Assembly (NCBI GenBank): GCA_965602225.1
Contig: CBFCYE010000010.1
Location: 27,508 to 91,507 of the forward strand
DNA: 64,000 bases
Reading direction: 5' to 3'
Origin: Tenderia sp965602225
GTDB lineage: Bacteria; Pseudomonadota; Gammaproteobacteria; Tenderiales; Tenderiaceae
Shown: positions 15,929 through 24,464 of the stretch, one piece after another
How positions within the stretch are numbered: the stretch's first letter is position 1
Layout: every line of letters starts with the position of its first letter
The notes under the pieces: generated by a model
Databases searched by the model: none
Told to the model about the DNA's origin: nothing
Seen by the model: the letters and a program-made list of their open reading frames with translations, nothing else
Made by a program: the position numbers and the translations under genes

Positions 15929-18475
15929 CTATTCCAAGTTAGAAGTGCTGTTTTGTGAATGAAATTGCTTTGGTTTATTTGTTGTCTGGCGACTAAGTCT
16001 GGGGTTACGGCTTAGTAGGTTGCCGAGAAGTAGAAACAGCAGGGAGCCAGCTGTCAGGCGGCCACCACCGCTGTCAGTTGTTGATACGCTGTTGACGGTT
16101 ATGCTGGCGGAATAAACTTCCGAACTATTGCCAGCGCCATCGTTGAATTGCACGTAAACGGTTTTGTTGCCTTCGCCGGTGCCTAGATTCCAGTTTTTGT
16201 CTGTTATGTAGTTCTCGGGGTCTGACCAGATCGCCCGGTCGCTGGAGAAGCGCATGGTGACGCAAATCAACTCATCTGAGCAGTTTAATTTGAGAGTAAC
16301 CAGTTCTTGTTGAGTGGATGTAGTGCCATCGTTGATTGTAATGCTGCCTGTCGTTGGCGGGGTGATATCAAGGTTGAGGATAGTTATTGGGACTGTTTTC
16401 CATGATGGAATGGCTGCACTGCCTAGTTGGCCGTGGACATTCCAGCCCCATGCCCATAGTGTGCCATCAGTTTTGAGGGCGAGGGAGTGGGTCTCTCCAG
16501 CAGTAACAGCGGTCCACTGATTACTACTGCCAACTTGCACTGGGGCGAGTCTATTGGTTGTGCTGTCGTCGCCGAGCTGGCCGTGTTCATTTTTACCCCA
16601 GCCCCACAGCGTGCCATCGTTTTTGAGGGCGAATGAGTGGTTAGAGCCTGCCTCCACAGTGTGCCAGTTGCTAGCGGTGCCGATTTGCGCGGGGATAAGT
16701 TTCTTCGTTGTGCCGTTGTCGCCAAGTTGGCCGTATTTGTTATTTCCCCATGTCCACAGGGAACCGTCTTTTTTGAGCGCGAGGGTGTGAGTGTCCCCTG
16801 CTGCGATGGTGGCCCACTGGTTATCGCTACCAATTTGGTCAAGTACCCCTGCCCATAGGGTGTCATTGCTTTTGAGGGCGAAGGTCTGATAGAGGCCAGC
16901 AGTAATAGTGCTCCATTGGTTGCTCGTGTCTATTCGCTTTGGAGAACTGTTGGGGGGTGCGAGATTCTCAGCCCTTCCCCATGTCCACAGGGTGCCATCG
17001 CTTCTGAGCGCGACGGAATGAAAAAATCCTGCGGCGATAGTTCGCCAGTTGGTGTTGGTGCCAATTTGCACTGGATTATGGCGATCCGTAGCGGTGCTGT
17101 CGCCAAGCTGGCTATCATTGTTAAATCCCCATGCCCACAGAGAACCATCGTTTTTGAGGCCGAGGGTGAAATAGCTGCCTGCGGCAATGGTATTCCACTG
17201 ATTATCGCTGCCTACTTGAATGGGTGTGTTGGAATGGGTGGTTGTGTCATTACCGAGTTGACCGTGCCAGTTGTTGCCCCATGCCCACAGGGTGTTGTCA
17301 TTTTTTAAACCGAGAGAGTGTTGTCCTCCGGCTATTATGCTCGACCATTGATTTGAGGCATCTATTTGCACCGGGGTATAACTGTGGGCAGAGGCATCGT
17401 CACCGAGTTGACCATAGCCGTTAGAACCCCATACCCAGAGGGAGCCATCGCTTTTGAGGGCAATAGAATGCTCCGCACCCATGGTGATGGTAAACCAGCT
17501 GGTATCAGTGCCTACTTGAACCGGGCTGTTGCGATTGCTTGTAGTGCCATCACCAAGTTGACCATGTTCATTGTTTCCCCAAGCCCACAGGCTGCCATCA
17601 CTTTTGAGGGCTAGGGAGTAATGGCCGCCAGCGGCAATGGTGCTCCATTGATTGCTGGTGTCGATTTGAACTGGGGAGCTGCTGTGGTTATTAGTGCCGT
17701 TGCCAAATGGGCTGTACCAGTTGTTGCCCCATGCCCATAGTGTGCCGTCTCTTTTGAGGGCCAAGGTATGTTCTTGTCCTGCGGTAACAGTGCTCCAGTT
17801 GTTGTCAGTTCCAATTTGAGTTGGCGTGATTTGGTCGTTCTGGTTGCCCGTGCCGAGTTGGCCTTCTGCTCCACTTCCCCATGCCCATAGTGTGCCGTCA
17901 TTTTTGATGGCGAAAGATTGGTTCTCATTTGCTGTGATAGTGTTCCAGCTGTTGCTTGTGCCTATCTGAATAGGAGTGGGGTTGCTGGAGTTGTAATAAG
18001 TGTTGTTGCCAAGTTGGCCGTAATAACTGCTTCCCCACGCCCATAGGGTTCCATCTTTTTTTAGGGCAATAGAATGAGAACGGCCAGTGGTTACAGTATG
18101 CCAATCGGTGTTAGTACCAATTTGTGTTGGAGAGTGTTGGTTGGTTGTTGTGCCATCACCGAGCTGGCCGTTTGAGTTGTACCCCCATGCCCATAGGGTG
18201 CCGTCGGCCTTGATGGCGAGGGTGTGAGCTGGGCTTGTACTTACAGCTTGCCAGTCGCTGTCACTGCTGACCTGCACCGAGCTGTGACGGTCGGTTGTGC
18301 TGCCATCACCAAGCTGGCCATATTCATTGCTCCCCCACGCCCATAGGCTGCCATCGCTCTTAATGACTAGAGTATGTTTGTCGCCCGCATCAATTTGAGG
18401 TGTAACTGCGGCGAGACAATTGCCTAGAGAGGCAAACAAAACAATCAGACAATAAACACATCTACGCCAGTTCAC
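15929..18475 (-). CDS. RCC1-repeat secreted protein with Ig-like domain (about 14 repeats)
   Basis: 848 residues with a Sec signal (about 1-22, ending LAAV). About 14 RCC1 repeats follow, with the pattern HSLALKSDGTLWAWGxNxxGQLGDG; here WAWG replaces the WCWG of the neighbour, and the repeats lack cysteine. One repeat (about position 540) is degenerate. From about residue 700 comes an Ig-like domain (ITPPTTGSITINDGTTS ... YVQFNDGAGNSSEVYSASI). The end has SGGGRLTAGSLLFLLLGNLL followed by Arg, resembling a GlyGly-CTERM sorting tail, then about 26 extra polar residues. Likely exported and perhaps membrane- or surface-attached; the role is unknown. Confidence 0.85.
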   Translation of the reverse strand: MNWRRCVYCLIVLFASLGNCLAAVTPQIDAGDKHTLVIKSDGSLWAWGSNEYGQLGDGSTTDRHSSVQVSSDSDWQAVSTSPAHTLAIKADGTLWAWGYNSNGQLGDGTTTNQHSPTQIGTNTDWHTVTTGRSHSIALKKDGTLWAWGSSYYGQLGNNTYYNSSNPTPIQIGTSNSWNTITANENQSFAIKNDGTLWAWGSGAEGQLGTGNQNDQITPTQIGTDNNWSTVTAGQEHTLALKRDGTLWAWGNNWYSPFGNGTNNHSSSPVQIDTSNQWSTIAAGGHYSLALKSDGSLWAWGNNEHGQLGDGTTSNRNSPVQVGTDTSWFTITMGAEHSIALKSDGSLWVWGSNGYGQLGDDASAHSYTPVQIDASNQWSSIIAGGQHSLGLKNDNTLWAWGNNWHGQLGNDTTTHSNTPIQVGSDNQWNTIAAGSYFTLGLKNDGSLWAWGFNNDSQLGDSTATDRHNPVQIGTNTNWRTIAAGFFHSVALRSDGTLWTWGRAENLAPPNSSPKRIDTSNQWSTITAGLYQTFALKSNDTLWAGVLDQIGSDNQWATIAAGDTHTLALKKDGSLWTWGNNKYGQLGDNGTTKKLIPAQIGTASNWHTVEAGSNHSFALKNDGTLWGWGKNEHGQLGDDSTTNRLAPVQVGSSNQWTAVTAGETHSLALKTDGTLWAWGWNVHGQLGSAAIPSWKTVPITILNLDITPPTTGSITINDGTTSTQQELVTLKLNCSDELICVTMRFSSDRAIWSDPENYITDKNWNLGTGEGNKTVYVQFNDGAGNSSEVYSASITVNSVSTTDSGGGRLTAGSLLFLLLGNLLSRNPRLSRQTTNKPKQFHSQNSTSNLE

Positions 18476-18625
18476 GAGACCCCCCTCGATAAAACTACTC
18501 TGTTGCCCTTGCTTGATGTTTTCTGGTTTGAATTAATCAAGCAAAAGCAAGAGTGTACCAATAACCCCTCTCAATTGTGTTGGCATTGGTGGGTGGGTTT
18601 GTATGAAGTTGATGTTTTAGTGATT

Positions 18626-20038
18626 TTAAACCTCGGTCTCCATGCCCAGTTCTTTGATCTTGCGGGTCAGGGTGTTGCGGCCCCAGCCTAGTAGTTTGGC
18701 GGCATCCTGACGGCGGCCGCCGGAGTAGGTCAGTGCTGACTTGATGATGATGCGTTCAAAGGCCGGCATGGCGGTGTCGAGCAGGTTCTCTGAGCCGCTG
18801 GCCAGGTATTGGTCGCTCCAGCGCTTTAGTGCTGCTTCCCAATCGTTGGAGGTCGTCTCGCCTGTCGCGGGTGTTTTGAGTTCAGGCGGCAGGTCGTCCA
18901 TGTGCACCTCGTGTCCTGAGGCCATGACGGTGATCCAGCGGCAGATGTTTTCCAGTTGCCTGACATTGCCGGGCCAGTCCAGGCGGCTCATGTATTCGCT
19001 CACCTCTGGCAGCAGGATCTTGGCTTCAACATCGAGTTCCTTGGCTGCGGCGGCAAGGAAAAATTTCAGCAGCAAGGGGATATCTTCACGTCGCTCGCGC
19101 AGGGCCGGGATGTGGATGCGGATGACATTGAGGCGATGGAATAGATCTTCGCGGAACAGGCCTTTTTTGACATGCTCTTCCAGGTTTTGGTGGGTGGCGG
19201 CGATGATGCGCACATCAACCTTGACCGGGGTGTGGCCACCGACACGGTAAAACTCGCCATCGGCCAGCACCCGCAGCAGCCGGGTTTGCAGTTCGGCCGG
19301 CATGTCGCCGATCTCATCCAGAAACAGGGTGCCGCCATCGGCCTGTTCAAAGCGGCCACGCCGCGCTGCCTGGGCGCCGGTGAAGGCGCCGCGTTCGTGG
19401 CCAAACAGTTCTGATTCGAGCAGGTCACGCGGGATGGCGGCGGTGTTCAGCGCGATGAAGGGCTGGTCGGCCCGTGGGCTGTGTTTGTGCAGGGCGTCGG
19501 CCACCAATTCTTTACCGGTGCCGGATTCACCATTGATCAGCACGGTGATATTGGAACGCGCTAAGCGGCCGATGGCACGAAAGACTTCCTGCATGGCCGG
19601 GGCCTCGCCGATGATCTCGGGCATTGCCTCAATACTGGCCTGGGGCTTGGTGTCTTTGCCCTTACGTTGATGATTGATGGCGCGGCGCACCAGGTCGACG
19701 GCTTCATCAACATCAAAGGGTTTGGGCATGTATTCAAAGGCGCCGCCCTGGTAGGCGGAGACGGCGCTGTCCAGATCCGAGTGGGCGGTCATGATGATGA
19801 CGGGCAGGTCGGGATAGTCGGCGTGAATCAGATCCAGCAGTTGCAGGCCATCGGTGCCGGGCATGCGGATGTCCGAGACGATGGCGTCCGGTTGACCCTT
19901 GCGTAGATAGTCGGTGATGTTGAGACCGTTCTCAAAGCTGGTCACTTCCATGCCGGCCTTTTGCAGGGCCTTTTCCAGCACCCAGCGGATCGAGCGGTCA
20001 TCATCGATCACCCAGACGTGAGTGTTTTTGTCCGTCAT
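18626..20038 (-). CDS. ntrC: nitrogen regulator NtrC (NR-I)
   Basis: 470 residues. NtrC is the sigma-54 enhancer-binding activator of nitrogen-limitation genes. Receiver: DDDRSIRW and phosphoacceptor D56 in IVSDIRMPGTDG. AAA+ domain: Walker A GESGTGKE, the sigma-54 contact loop ERGAFTGA, Walker B GGTLFLDEIGDMP. The C-terminal Fis-type helix-turn-helix is RRQDAAKLLGWGRNTLTRKIKELG. Start at ATG 20038, which overlaps the ntrB stop (ATGA); the 19 further upstream codons in frame fall inside ntrB and are not used. NtrC-type boxes are visible near ntrB and glnA. Confidence 0.97.
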   Translation of the reverse strand: MTDKNTHVWVIDDDRSIRWVLEKALQKAGMEVTSFENGLNITDYLRKGQPDAIVSDIRMPGTDGLQLLDLIHADYPDLPVIIMTAHSDLDSAVSAYQGGAFEYMPKPFDVDEAVDLVRRAINHQRKGKDTKPQASIEAMPEIIGEAPAMQEVFRAIGRLARSNITVLINGESGTGKELVADALHKHSPRADQPFIALNTAAIPRDLLESELFGHERGAFTGAQAARRGRFEQADGGTLFLDEIGDMPAELQTRLLRVLADGEFYRVGGHTPVKVDVRIIAATHQNLEEHVKKGLFREDLFHRLNVIRIHIPALRERREDIPLLLKFFLAAAAKELDVEAKILLPEVSEYMSRLDWPGNVRQLENICRWITVMASGHEVHMDDLPPELKTPATGETTSNDWEAALKRWSDQYLASGSENLLDTAMPAFERIIIKSALTYSGGRRQDAAKLLGWGRNTLTRKIKELGMETEV

Positions 20039-21093
20039 GACATCTCCAGCGGTAATAAAATAGTAAAAATGGTTTCGCCTGGTCGGCTGCTGCATTCAAT
20101 CAGGCCGCCATGTTGGTTGATCAGGGCCTGGGCAATCGGCAGGCCAAGGCCGGTGCCTTCGGCACGGCCGGTGACCATGGGGTAGAAAATTTTGTCCAAT
20201 ATCTCTGGCTTAACACCGGGGCCGTTGTCGATCACCTCAATGCAGGCGGCCAGCTTGTGGCGTTTGTGGCCAAGGGTGATCTGGCGCTGGATGCGTGAGC
20301 GCAGGGTGATGCTGCCATGAGCTTTGAGGGCCTGGGCGGCGTTGCGGGTCAGGTTGAGCACCGCCTGGATCAGTTGGTCTGGATCGGCGTAGATGTCGGG
20401 CACGCTGGGGTCGTAGTCGCGCCAGATCTCGATACCTTTTGGGATCTCTGTTTGCACCAGCTGCCTGACCCGTTCCAACAGTTCGTGGATATTGGTGTTC
20501 TTTTTCTGCGGCAGGGTATTGGGGCCGAGCATTCTATCCATCAGGTTTTGTAACCGATCGGCTTCCTGGATGATGATGCCGGTGTATTCCTTCAATTCTT
20601 CACTTTCCAGTTCGGCCTGTAGCAGTTGCGCTGCGCCACGCAGGCCGCCGAGTGGGTTCTTGATCTCATGGGCCAGGCCGCGGATAACGTCGCGGGTAGC
20701 GCTGTGTTGGGCTAGCAGGTGTTCTTCTTTGGCGATACGCAGTTGGCGGTCAACCTGGGCCAGCTCTACCAACAGGGTGGTCTTGTCACTGGCCTCGCTG
20801 ATTGGGGTAATGGTGCAGTCGGCGGTGATCTGGCGCTGATTGGGCAGCCGAAAGGCTAGTTCCCGTTCGGTAAATGGGTGGCCGCTATTGAGTGCCAGTT
20901 CGACATTGGTGATGAATTTGTTCGAATCGGCAAATAGCGCGTGCAGGTCGCCGCCCTCAATGCGGTGCAGGCTCAGGGCAAACAGCATCTCGCCGGCTGG
21001 ATTCAGGTAAGTCAGGCGCAGGTCCTGGTCAAACACCAGCATCGCCGTGTTGGAGTTTTCCAATATGCGTTTAAATAGGTCGTTTTGCTGCAT
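20035..21093 (-). CDS. ntrB: nitrogen sensor kinase NtrB (NR-II)
   Basis: 352 residues from the start chosen. NtrB phosphorylates NtrC under nitrogen limitation and is controlled by PII. PAS domain at about 1-110; HisKA box GLAHEIKNPLGGLRGAAQL; ATPase N box LTRNAAQAL and G boxes DNGPGVKPE and GTGLGLPIAQALI. Two starts are possible: ATG 21108 (357 residues) and ATG 21093. The sigma-54 promoter at 21120-21135 predicts transcription starting near 21109, leaving almost no leader for the first, so the second (MQQNDLFKRI) is favoured. It overlaps ntrC by 4 bp. Confidence 0.95.
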   Translation of the reverse strand: MQQNDLFKRILENSNTAMLVFDQDLRLTYLNPAGEMLFALSLHRIEGGDLHALFADSNKFITNVELALNSGHPFTERELAFRLPNQRQITADCTITPISEASDKTTLLVELAQVDRQLRIAKEEHLLAQHSATRDVIRGLAHEIKNPLGGLRGAAQLLQAELESEELKEYTGIIIQEADRLQNLMDRMLGPNTLPQKKNTNIHELLERVRQLVQTEIPKGIEIWRDYDPSVPDIYADPDQLIQAVLNLTRNAAQALKAHGSITLRSRIQRQITLGHKRHKLAACIEVIDNGPGVKPEILDKIFYPMVTGRAEGTGLGLPIAQALINQHGGLIECSSRPGETIFTILLPLEMS

Positions 21094-21119
21094 AGGATCT
21101 TGAGTCATATATATGCTTT

Positions 21120-21135
21120 AGCAAAGACCAAGCCA
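21120..21135 (-). promoter_or_regulatory. sigma-54 promoter of ntrBC
   Basis: On the minus strand the sequence reads TGGCTTGGTCTTTGCT, matching the sigma-54 consensus TGGCACG-N4-TTGCA, with exactly 10 bases between the -24 GG and the -12 GC. The predicted transcript start is about 21109, and an NtrC box lies about 140 bases upstream. Confidence 0.72.
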
Positions 21136-21251
21136 GTTTGTTAAGGATTATCTTGGTGTTTTTAAAGGATAGTGAAATCAATAGGTTATTGTTTTCTGGT
21201 TGGTTTGAGCTAATTGTCGATTTTAAGCTTATGCACTGATTATAGTCGGTG

Positions 21252-21266
21252 GCACCAAAATGGTGC
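21252..21266. promoter_or_regulatory. NtrC-binding box between glnA and ntrB
   Basis: GCACCAAAATGGTGC is a perfect palindrome fitting the NtrC operator consensus GCACCA-N3-TGGTGC. It stands about 143 bases upstream of the predicted ntrB transcript start, a normal distance for an enhancer. Confidence 0.8.
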
Positions 21267-21281
21267 GTATTAATTCAGGGC

Positions 21282-21309
21282 AAAAAAAGCCCCCGACTGG
21301 CGGGGGCTT
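21282..21309 (-). terminator. rho-independent terminator of glnA
   Basis: On the minus strand, AGCCCCCG and CGGGGGCT form a GC-rich stem around a 5-base loop, followed by a run of seven T, about 24 bases after the glnA stop. Confidence 0.92.
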
Positions 21310-21332
21310 GATTTAGCTACGGAGTCTCTGGA

Positions 21333-22739
21333 TTAGAGGCTGTAGTACATGTCGAACTCAACTGGGTGAGTTGTCTGACGCATGCGTTGTACATCTTCCA
21401 TTTTCAGGGCGATGTAACCATCCAGCATGTCATCAGTGAAAACACCACCGCGGGTCAGGAACTCGCGATCCTTGTCCAGGGCGTCCAGGGCCTGTTCCAG
21501 AGAGTGGCAGACATGTGGGATGTCGCCCAGCTCTTCGGCTGGTAGGTCATACAAGTTCTTGTCCATGGCTTCGCCAGGATGGATCTTGTTCTGGATGCCG
21601 TCCAGGCCAGCCATCATCAGGGCTGAGAAAGCCAGGTATGGGTTAGCCATTGGATCAGGGAAACGTACTTCTACACGACGACCGCGTGGGTTGGCGACGA
21701 AAGGAATACGGATAGAGGCTGAACGATTGCGGGCAGAGTAGGCCAGCAGGATCGGTGCTTCAAAGTGAGGAACCAGACGCTTGTAAGAGTTGGTTGCCGG
21801 ATTGGTGATCGCATTCAGTGCCTGGGCATGCTTGATAACACCGCCAATGTAGTACAGCGCAGTTTCAGACAGGCCACCATAGAGATTGCCAGCGAACAGG
21901 TTTTCGCCATCTTTGGCCAGAGACATGTGTACGTGCATGCCGGAACCGTTGTCACCAACGATAGGTTTAGGCATGAATGTCGCTGTCTTGCCGTAGGCGT
22001 GGGCAACATTGTGGATAACGTATTTCATGATCTGGTTTTGATCAGCACGTTTGGTCAGAGTGTTGAACCGTGTGCCGATTTCGCACTGGCCAGCCGTTGC
22101 CACTTCGTGGTGATGTACTTCAACTTCAACACCCATTTCTTCCAGTGCCAGGCACATGGCTGAACGCATGTCGTGCAGGCTGTCGACAGGAGGTACAGGA
22201 AAGTAACCGCCTTTAACAGAAGGACGATGGCCCATGTTGCCGCCGTCATAGGCTTTTTCAGAGTTCCAATGGCCTTCTTCAGCGTCGACCTTAACGAAAG
22301 AACCGCTGATGTCGGCGCCCCAGCGAACGTCATCAAAGACGAAAAATTCAGGCTCAGGGCCAAAGAAGGCAGTGTCGGCAATGCCGGTAGATTGCAGGTA
22401 GGCTTCGGCGCGATTGGCAACAGAACGAGGATCGCGCTCATAGCCCTGCATGGTGTTTGGCTCAAGGATGTCGCAACGCAGGATCAGCGTGGTTTCATCT
22501 GTGAACGGATCGATTACAGCGGTGTCGGCAATAGGCATCATGACCATGTCTGATGCTTCGATACCTTTCCAGCCCTGGATGGACGAACCATCAAACATGC
22601 GGCCGTCGCGGAAATCATCTTCTTCCAGAGTCTGGGCTGGAATCGACAGGTGTTGTTCTTTACCGTGGGTATCGGTGAAACGGAAATCGACGAATTTTAC
22701 GTCGTTCTCTTTAATCATATTTAACACGTTGGCAGGCAT
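21333..22739 (-). CDS. glnA: glutamine synthetase type I
   Basis: 468 residues, the length of E. coli GlnA. It makes glutamine from glutamate, ammonia and ATP as a dodecamer. Visible: FDGSSIQGWKGI (49-60), metal-site PEPEFFVF (129-136), NGSGMHVHMSL (264-273), and the adenylylation site NLYDLP with Y397, so activity is probably switched off by GlnE when nitrogen is plentiful. The ATG at 22739 was chosen over one nine codons upstream: it starts MPANVLNMIKENDVKF as in homologues and follows GGGAGAACC. A sigma-54 promoter and two NtrC boxes lie upstream. Confidence 0.98.
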   Translation of the reverse strand: MPANVLNMIKENDVKFVDFRFTDTHGKEQHLSIPAQTLEEDDFRDGRMFDGSSIQGWKGIEASDMVMMPIADTAVIDPFTDETTLILRCDILEPNTMQGYERDPRSVANRAEAYLQSTGIADTAFFGPEPEFFVFDDVRWGADISGSFVKVDAEEGHWNSEKAYDGGNMGHRPSVKGGYFPVPPVDSLHDMRSAMCLALEEMGVEVEVHHHEVATAGQCEIGTRFNTLTKRADQNQIMKYVIHNVAHAYGKTATFMPKPIVGDNGSGMHVHMSLAKDGENLFAGNLYGGLSETALYYIGGVIKHAQALNAITNPATNSYKRLVPHFEAPILLAYSARNRSASIRIPFVANPRGRRVEVRFPDPMANPYLAFSALMMAGLDGIQNKIHPGEAMDKNLYDLPAEELGDIPHVCHSLEQALDALDKDREFLTRGGVFTDDMLDGYIALKMEDVQRMRQTTHPVEFDMYYSL

Positions 22740-22837
22740 TGCTTGGTTCTCCCTCAGATGGTTCATAGTTTTAAAAATTAATCTTTAGTCTGACCGCCTT
22801 ACCGGGCGGCCCCTGAATTCTCAGTCACTGGGCATTT

Positions 22838-22853
22838 TGCACGAAGCATGCCA
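22838..22853 (-). promoter_or_regulatory. sigma-54 promoter of glnA
   Basis: The minus strand reads TGGCATGCTTCGTGCA, a close match to TGGCACG-N4-TTGCA with the correct 10-base spacing between GG and GC. The predicted start is about 22827, giving a leader of about 88 bases before the glnA ATG. Confidence 0.78.
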
Positions 22854-22916
22854 TGTGAATGGGGCAGACAATTCAAACACTAACAATGGGTTGTTAGCTT
22901 CCGATTGACACTGTGT

Positions 22917-22931
22917 GTTCCAAAACGGTGC
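22917..22931. promoter_or_regulatory. NtrC-binding box, glnA-proximal
   Basis: GTTCCAAAACGGTGC resembles the NtrC operator GCACCA-N3-TGGTGC with three mismatches, about 97 bases upstream of the predicted glnA transcript start. Together with the next box it forms a two-site enhancer. Confidence 0.55.
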
Positions 22932-22946
22932 GTGATTAGGTTTTTA

Positions 22947-22963
22947 TGCACCGTAATGGCGCA
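22947..22963. promoter_or_regulatory. NtrC-binding box, glnA-distal
   Basis: TGCACCGTAATGGCGCA matches TGCACCA-N3-TGGTGCA with two mismatches. It lies 31 bases from the proximal box, about three helical turns, so the two sites face the same side of DNA. It abuts the stop of tusA. Confidence 0.68.
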
Positions 22964-22964
22964 C

Positions 22965-23198
22965 TTATCCGCCAATCGTCAGAGTGATGATAATCAGATT
23001 CCCGTTTTCTTTGGTTTCGCTGCTAACCACAGTGTGGCCGTTGATGCGGCACCAGGCGGGAATATCATTGATCACCCCAGGGTCGGAGCACAGTACCTCC
23101 AGTGTGTCGCCGGGTGCAAGTTTTTTTGCCTGATTTTGGGTGCGGATTACCGGTATCGGGCAGAGCTGACCTTTGACGTCTAGGGTGTGTTTGCTCAT
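22965..23198 (-). CDS. tusA: TusA/SirA-like sulfur carrier
   Basis: 77 residues. TusA-family proteins carry persulfide sulfur on a conserved cysteine, here C13 in GQLCPIPVIRTQ, delivering it to tRNA thiolation, molybdenum cofactor synthesis or sulfur oxidation. The rest of the two-layered fold is visible (GDTLEVLCSDPGVINDIPAWC). The ATG at 23198 overlaps the stop of the upstream PP-loop gene (ATGA), so the two are translationally coupled; an in-frame ATG nine bases earlier is inside that gene. Pairing with a thiolase-like protein suggests TusA supplies sulfur to it. The operon is not the canonical tusBCD. Confidence 0.88.
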   Translation of the reverse strand: MSKHTLDVKGQLCPIPVIRTQNQAKKLAPGDTLEVLCSDPGVINDIPAWCRINGHTVVSSETKENGNLIIITLTIGG

Positions 23199-24241
23199 AT
23201 GTACCATTCCTGTGGCAAATCATCGCTGCTCAAGGGCGCGATAGTGAGAGGTGTTTCAGTACCATCAGTGTTGACGTAGTGCACCACTGCTTCAGCGGCG
23301 CTCCTGGCCTGGCCAAAGCGGGCCGTAATACGGGCGGCCAGTTCAATGTCGGCATCGTCAAGCTGTTTGCCATCTACCAGCACCAGCGGGCCGGGGTGGC
23401 TCTTACAATAAAGGTAAGGAAAGCGCTTTTTATAACCTTCCATGAAGCGGTTTTCACCCTCTTCGCGACCGACGATCAACTTGAAGTGGGGGCGAGGACG
23501 GATGTGGCGGCCCACCTTGAGCAGCATCACGTCGTCGAACTCATATTCCTTGTGACCCTGAACCTGCCATAGATCAACCAACTTTTTTGAATAGCTTTCG
23601 TCAGTCAGAAAACAGCAGCCACCGGCCGGTTGGGCGTATTCGTCAAAGCCATAGGTCTCGGCCAGAGCTATTTGCGGCTTGCGCGAACGACCATTGAAAT
23701 CAAACATCTTGTCACGCTCAATCCAGCCTTCCAGTTCGGGTTTGGTGGCGGGCAGGTTCTGACCGCACAAGGGCCGTACCAGCAGTTCACCGGCGCCTGA
23801 ATCGCGGGTGACGATGTTCATGGTGTCGCGCCGTTGTGACATAGGGCGCTGGCCGACCACTTCGCCAGTGATGATGAAGTCGAAGTCGTTTTCCTTGAGC
23901 CACTCCATGCCCTTCTGCACCATGAAGGTCTTGCAGTCGAGGCACGGATTGAGATTGGCGCCATAGCCATGTTTGGGGTTGATTAGCACATCTTTGTATT
24001 CTTCGATGACGTCGATGATATGCAGTTTGATCCCCAGCAGTTCCGCTACCCATAGGGCGTTGTTACGCTTCGGCTTTTTCTGATCCTGTTTGCGGATGGC
24101 GTGGGTATGGCCTTCGACACAAAAACCGGTAAAGAAGTTGATGCCTTCGACGTAGACGCCTTGTTCCTGCATGGCGCGTACCGCCAGCATGGAGTCGAGA
24201 CCGCCGGAAATAAGGGCCACTGCTTTGGCTTGTTTTGACAT
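23195..24241 (-). CDS. PP-loop tRNA thiolase-like protein with NFACT-R domain
   Basis: 348 residues. The N-terminal PP-loop ATPase domain resembles MnmA: SGGLDSM at 12-18 binds ATP. Cysteines lie in NPCLDCK (C100, C103) and GGCC (C209, C210), positions suited to persulfide or metal-cluster chemistry. After about residue 240 comes a region like the NFACT-R domain (VGRHIRPRPHFKLIVGREEGENRF ... SHPGPLVLVDGKQLDDADIELAARI in successive short blocks). MnmA itself lacks this part. A tRNA or RNA sulfur-modifying role is inferred; the target base is unknown. It is coupled to tusA by a 4-bp overlap. Confidence 0.78.
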   Translation of the reverse strand: MSKQAKAVALISGGLDSMLAVRAMQEQGVYVEGINFFTGFCVEGHTHAIRKQDQKKPKRNNALWVAELLGIKLHIIDVIEEYKDVLINPKHGYGANLNPCLDCKTFMVQKGMEWLKENDFDFIITGEVVGQRPMSQRRDTMNIVTRDSGAGELLVRPLCGQNLPATKPELEGWIERDKMFDFNGRSRKPQIALAETYGFDEYAQPAGGCCFLTDESYSKKLVDLWQVQGHKEYEFDDVMLLKVGRHIRPRPHFKLIVGREEGENRFMEGYKKRFPYLYCKSHPGPLVLVDGKQLDDADIELAARITARFGQARSAAEAVVHYVNTDGTETPLTIAPLSSDDLPQEWYI

Positions 24242-24334
24242 GATGATATAGAAAACTTAGAACTGAAAAGGCCGCCAAATATAGCACAATGGCGGCCTAA
24301 TAAGGCGATGTTGATGCGTTGTTTAGGTAGGTTT

Positions 24335-24457
24335 CTGAAAGGTTTCAGGTGAGTGCGAGGCAAGGCAAAGTTAGGCGAAAAAGCGCAGTTTATTAGTTAT
24401 AAATGAGCATTTTGAGTCTAACTTTAACGCTGTATCGTGCCGCATGAAACTTTTCAG
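24335..24457. repeat. MITE-like element with 13-bp terminal inverted repeats
   Basis: CTGAAAGGTTTCA at 24335-24347 is matched by its inverse TGAAACTTTTCAG at 24445-24457 with one mismatch. The interior continues the imperfect symmetry (AAAGTTAG near one end, CTAACTTT near the other). At 123 bp with no coding capacity it looks like a small non-autonomous repeat. It lies between two minus-strand genes. Confidence 0.5.
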
Positions 24458-24464
24458 CGATCTG

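Noticed and set aside
24335..24457. Insertion sequence
   Set aside because: Far too short, no transposase frame; kept as a MITE-like repeat.
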